DNA from: Kitasatospora sp. GAS204B
Lineage (GTDB): Bacteria > Actinomycetota > Actinomycetes > Streptomycetales > Streptomycetaceae
Reading direction: 5' to 3'
Assembly: GCF_029892155.1 (NCBI RefSeq)
Contig: NZ_JARZAG010000009.1
Location: forward strand, 218,064 to 282,063
DNA: 64,000 bases
The notes beneath the pieces are model-generated. The model had not been told where the DNA came from. It saw only the letters and a list, made by a program, of their open reading frames with translations, and made no database searches. Positions 63,911-64,000 of the stretch are shown one piece after another; position 1 is the stretch's first letter, and each line of letters starts with the position of its first letter. The position numbers and the translations under genes are program-made.

Positions 63911-63946
63911 AGAGAAGCCCCCTTCCCGAAGGAAGAGGGCTTCTCT
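63911..63946 (-). terminator. rRNA operon terminator
   Basis: AGAGAAGCCCCCTTCC (63911-63926) pairs with 63931-63946 around CGAA with one mismatch. It lies just downstream of the 5S rRNA 3' end on the minus strand. Confidence 0.88.
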
Positions 63947-63955
63947 AGAAGAATT

Positions 63956-64000
63956 GTTCGGCGGCGTCCTACTCTCCCACAGGGTCCCCCCTGCAGTACC
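63956..64000 (-). rRNA. rrf: 5S ribosomal RNA, 3' end (runs off the right edge)
   Basis: The minus strand reads GGTACTGCAGGGGGGACCCT, then GTGGGAGAGTAGGACGCCGC and CGAAC. This is the conserved 3' portion of actinomycete 5S rRNA (about 45 of 120 nt). The rest of the rRNA operon should lie beyond the window on the same strand. Confidence 0.95.

Overview
The window looks like a core chromosomal segment of a Streptomycetaceae actinomycete (Streptomyces or Kitasatospora). The evidence is very high GC with strongly GC-biased third codon positions, many GTG starts, TANNNT -10 boxes with apparently leaderless messages, mycothiol-type enzymes, tandem clpP1/clpP2, and the conserved block mreBCD-mrdA-rodA / ndk / folC / valS / clpX / clpP / tig. 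I cannot fix the genus from sequence alone. No phage, insertion sequence, CRISPR array or biosynthetic cluster was seen.

Layout. 1-4.5 kb: two radical-SAM-associated genes, separated by a vapBC toxin-antitoxin module of lower-GC codon use, then a divergent M14 carboxypeptidase. 4.5-10.7 kb: the cell-wall elongation operon mreB-mreC-mreD-mrdA-rodA (minus strand). 10.9-16.7 kb: ndk, DUF4233, folC, an unknown gene and valS. 16.9-18.6 kb: two Pro/Gln-rich membrane-anchored paralogues. 18.6-23.2 kb: clpX, clpP2, clpP1 and tig, with a candidate ClgR box before clpP1. 23.4-23.8 kb: tRNA-Pro and tRNA-Gly. 23.8-33 kb: a DUF6348-like protein, a 64-aa membrane protein, a membrane PP2C phosphatase, an Eis-like acetyltransferase, rpiB, an amino-acid permease and pepN. 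33-36.5 kb: an NgcEFG-type aminosugar ABC transporter without its ATPase. 37-42.3 kb: a mycothiol-dependent enzyme, aconitase with two palindromic operators in its promoter, an orphan VapC, and argF with an ARG box. 42.5-46.8 kb: the RNA-repair pair hen1-pnkp, divergent from dapD. 48-53.2 kb: DUF6099, a MazG-like pyrophosphohydrolase coupled to a degenerate RecF/OLD-like ATPase, an RlmA-type rRNA methyltransferase, and a toxin-antitoxin pair whose Fic/Doc-like toxin lacks its catalytic motif. 53.2-64 kb: a 2Fe-2S protein, an HdeD-like protein, a TRAM-type RNA methyltransferase, two TrkA K+ regulators, DUF3159, an OB-fold protein, kdpDE, an ABC ATPase and the 3' end of a 5S rRNA gene (minus strand, so an rRNA operon lies just beyond the right edge).

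How the parts work together. Cell elongation, protein folding and proteolysis, folate and nucleotide supply, lysine/peptidoglycan precursor synthesis (dapD), the TCA cycle and arginine synthesis make this mostly housekeeping DNA. The accessory signal is a scatter of RNA-targeting or stress genes: two PIN-domain VapC proteins, a decayed Fic module, Hen1/Pnkp RNA repair, two RNA methyltransferases, and MazG with an ATPase. Regulatory proteins of potassium homeostasis (TrkA x2, KdpD, KdpE) sit together without any K+ channel or pump. Intergenic DNA is unusually rich in hairpins and short tandem repeats, including two G-quadruplex-capable tracts.
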